From: Hoyosella rhizosphaerae | GTDB lineage: Bacteria > Actinomycetota > Actinomycetes > Mycobacteriales > Mycobacteriaceae | DNA length: 64,000 nucleotides | NCBI RefSeq assembly: GCF_014643175.1 | Contig: NZ_BMJH01000001.1 | Coordinates: 310,001 to 374,000 of the forward strand | Reading direction: 5' to 3' | Part shown: positions 62,580 through 64,000 of the stretch, piece after piece | Layout of the letters: every line of letters starts with the position of its first letter | Position numbering within the stretch: the first letter of the stretch is position 1 | The notes under the pieces: generated by a model | What the model was told of the DNA's origin: nothing | Database searches by the model: none | What the model saw: only the letters and a program-made list of their open reading frames with translations | Translations under genes and position numbers: made by a program

Positions 62580-63812
62580 TTGCATACGCAGGCGGTTCCA
62601 CAACGTCGGATACTCACCATTCTCGTAATCGCGCAAATTCTGAGCGGTGCGGGGCTCGCGGCCGGAATTACCGTCGGCGCGCTTCTCGCCCAGGATGTGC
62701 TGGAATCAACCAGTCTCGCCGGAGTCCCTGCCGCGCTGTTCACCGTCGGAGCTGCACTATCAGCCGTCGCGGTGGGCAGAATATCCCAGCGCCGAGGTCG
62801 GCGAGTCGGGTTGTCCGTTGGTTACGCCACGGGCGCTGTGGGTAGCGCCGGTGTAGTTATCGCCGCAACAATCGCGTCGACGCCATTGCTGTTTGGCGCC
62901 CTCCTAATCTATGGCGCAGGAATGGCAACAAACCTTCAGGCGCGCTACGCAGGCGCCGACCTCGCTACACCTGAGCGGCGAGGCACCGCGATCAGCATCG
63001 TCCTTGTGGCCACCACTGTCGGCGCGGTGATCGGACCAAACACCGTTACACTCACCGGCGATCTTGCGCAATTCTTCTCTATCCCACCGTTGGCGGGTCC
63101 TTTCCTTCTCGCGACCGTCGCCTATGGGGTGGCTGCACTCGTGCTGTGGATTTGGCTGCGTCCTGACCCGTTACTGCTAGCGCGCACTTTGCCAGTGGAG
63201 GACGAACCACCATCAGGTGCTGCAGCGAGTGTTTCGTGGCGAGGAATGGTGATCCTCGGCGCTGCTGTCATGGCTGTGACTCAGGCGGTGATGATTGCGA
63301 TCATGACCATGACGCCGATTCACATGCAACACCACGGGCATTCTCTCGGTGCGACGGGAGTGGTTATTGGGTTGCACGTTGCCGCGATGTATCTGCCTTC
63401 GCCAATCTCGGGTGTGTTAGTGGATCGCTACGGCACACGCCCCATCGCGGCGCTTGCGGCAGTGACGTTGGTTGGAGCCGGAATCGCGGCCGCCTTGTCG
63501 ACATCGGTCGTGGGACTGGTAGTGGCGCTCATGCTCCTTGGCCTCGGATGGAACCTGGGTTTGGTCAGTGGAACCACCATGATCACTGCGTATTCTCCGC
63601 TTGAGTCACGGGCTCGAATTCAGGGGAATGTTGACCTTTCCATCACTCTTGCTGGCGCGGGAGGCGGATTTGCCTCCGGCGCGGTTGTCGCAGCGACGAG
63701 CTACACCCTTCTTTCAGTGGCCGGTGGGATCTTGGCGATGCTAGTCATTCCGATGCTCATCTTCACCAAGGCGCGGAACCGTTCAATCCCCACTTCAACG
63801 CGTAGGGTCTAA
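62580..63812 (+). CDS. Major facilitator superfamily transporter
   Basis: The 410-residue membrane protein has about 12 hydrophobic segments and an MFS loop after helix 2 (GRISQRRGRRVGLS) with its counterpart in the second half (VDRYGTRPIAAL). It probably exports or imports a small molecule by proton exchange; the substrate cannot be read. I start it at TTG 62580, with GAAGGGGG about 6 bases upstream, because the frame to 62556 adds residues over the ribosome site. No substrate genes are adjacent. Confidence 0.85.
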   Translation: MHTQAVPQRRILTILVIAQILSGAGLAAGITVGALLAQDVLESTSLAGVPAALFTVGAALSAVAVGRISQRRGRRVGLSVGYATGAVGSAGVVIAATIASTPLLFGALLIYGAGMATNLQARYAGADLATPERRGTAISIVLVATTVGAVIGPNTVTLTGDLAQFFSIPPLAGPFLLATVAYGVAALVLWIWLRPDPLLLARTLPVEDEPPSGAAASVSWRGMVILGAAVMAVTQAVMIAIMTMTPIHMQHHGHSLGATGVVIGLHVAAMYLPSPISGVLVDRYGTRPIAALAAVTLVGAGIAAALSTSVVGLVVALMLLGLGWNLGLVSGTTMITAYSPLESRARIQGNVDLSITLAGAGGGFASGAVVAATSYTLLSVAGGILAMLVIPMLIFTKARNRSIPTSTRRV

Positions 63813-63869
63813 AGCCCTCTCGTGAGTGTCCGAAATGCCCTCCTTTTTGGGGACGAACATTTCTCACAA

Positions 63870-63885
63870 TGTGTTGTAGATCACG
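63870..63885. promoter_or_regulatory. Weaker CRP/GlxR-like site before the last gene
   Basis: TGTGTTGTAGATCACG has one mismatch in each half of the TGTGA-N6-TCACA pattern and lies about 85 bases before the next ATG. It could be chance. Confidence 0.35.
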
Positions 63886-63968
63886 CTAAGCTTGTGGGGC
63901 ATCTTGACGACAAGCTGCGTTGAAATGGGGACAGCAACGATGCATCCCCACGATGAGTGGAGCACCAC

Positions 63969-64000
63969 ATGCGGTCATCAACAAAGGTCGGCGCAGCAGT
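63969..64000 (+). CDS. 5' end of a further gene (partial)
   Basis: An ATG after GTGGAG opens a frame MRSSTKVGAA that runs off the window edge. The basic start followed by small residues could begin a signal peptide. Nothing more can be said. Confidence 0.45.
   Translation, partial: MRSSTKVGAA

Noticed and set aside
63832-63863. Inverted repeat GAAATG/CATTTC after the MFS gene as a terminator
   Set aside because: The arms are short and the middle pairs poorly, so it is not convincing as a stable hairpin.

Overview
The window comes from an actinobacterium of the Mycobacteriales/Corynebacteriales type. The evidence is a complete Pup-proteasome locus (ATPase ending GQYL, Dop, Pup ending GGQ, PrcB, PrcA, PafA, PafBC), a Rv2074-like F420-dependent biliverdin reductase, DUF3662/FHA and DUF1906 proteins, and gene neighbourhoods that repeat the Mycobacterium tuberculosis order (pafA-pafB-pafC-tatA-tatC-helY; Rv2090/pepE; Rv2074/Rv2073c/cobL-cobM-cobK). 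G+C looks moderate for the group by eye. I do not name a genus. I see no rRNA, tRNA, CRISPR array, insertion sequence or prophage.

Layout. 1-820: the tail of an unidentified gene, a MazG-like pyrophosphohydrolase and a DUF202 membrane protein. 1058-23812: a secondary-metabolite locus. A 6595-residue NRPS (C-A-T-E, then four C-A-T modules, then a terminal C and a decayed A domain, no thioesterase) is followed by a convergent PhaC-like cysteine hydrolase and a stand-alone condensation-domain paralogue that has lost its catalytic histidine. 23826-27096: envelope genes (DUF2207, small VTT/DedA-like protein, lipoprotein). 27117-30786: a leftward operon of an FHA/DUF3662 protein, a small basic membrane protein and a natural RodA-PBP fusion. 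31089-34530: a hydrolase, a DHFR-like reductase, a CD225 protein and a secreted serine protease with a decayed partial copy of itself.

34703-52406: a SWIM/SNF2 helicase (HelZ-like), then the Pup-proteasome locus running into pafBC, tatA, tatC and the Ski2-like helicase helY. Many start and stop codons overlap, which suggests translational coupling. 52488-56953: an ALDH7-type dehydrogenase, a 5'-3' exonuclease, an M24 peptidase and a membrane-anchored DsbA-like thiol protein. 57059-61013: biliverdin reductase, a short-chain dehydrogenase and cobL-cobM-cobK, the last four genes overlapping end to end. 61110-64000: a Tat-exported DUF1906 protein, an AhpD-like protein and an MFS transporter around a CRP/GlxR-type site, and the first codons of a further gene.

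The most unusual elements are the TE-less NRPS with its degenerate terminal A domain and dead C-domain paralogue, the RodA-PBP fusion, a perfect mycobacterial-type SOS box placed in a 3' untranslated region next to a terminator, a nested hairpin between dop and pup, and four 15-bp tandem repeats that begin across the pafA stop codon. All functional statements rest on reading motifs; no database search was run.
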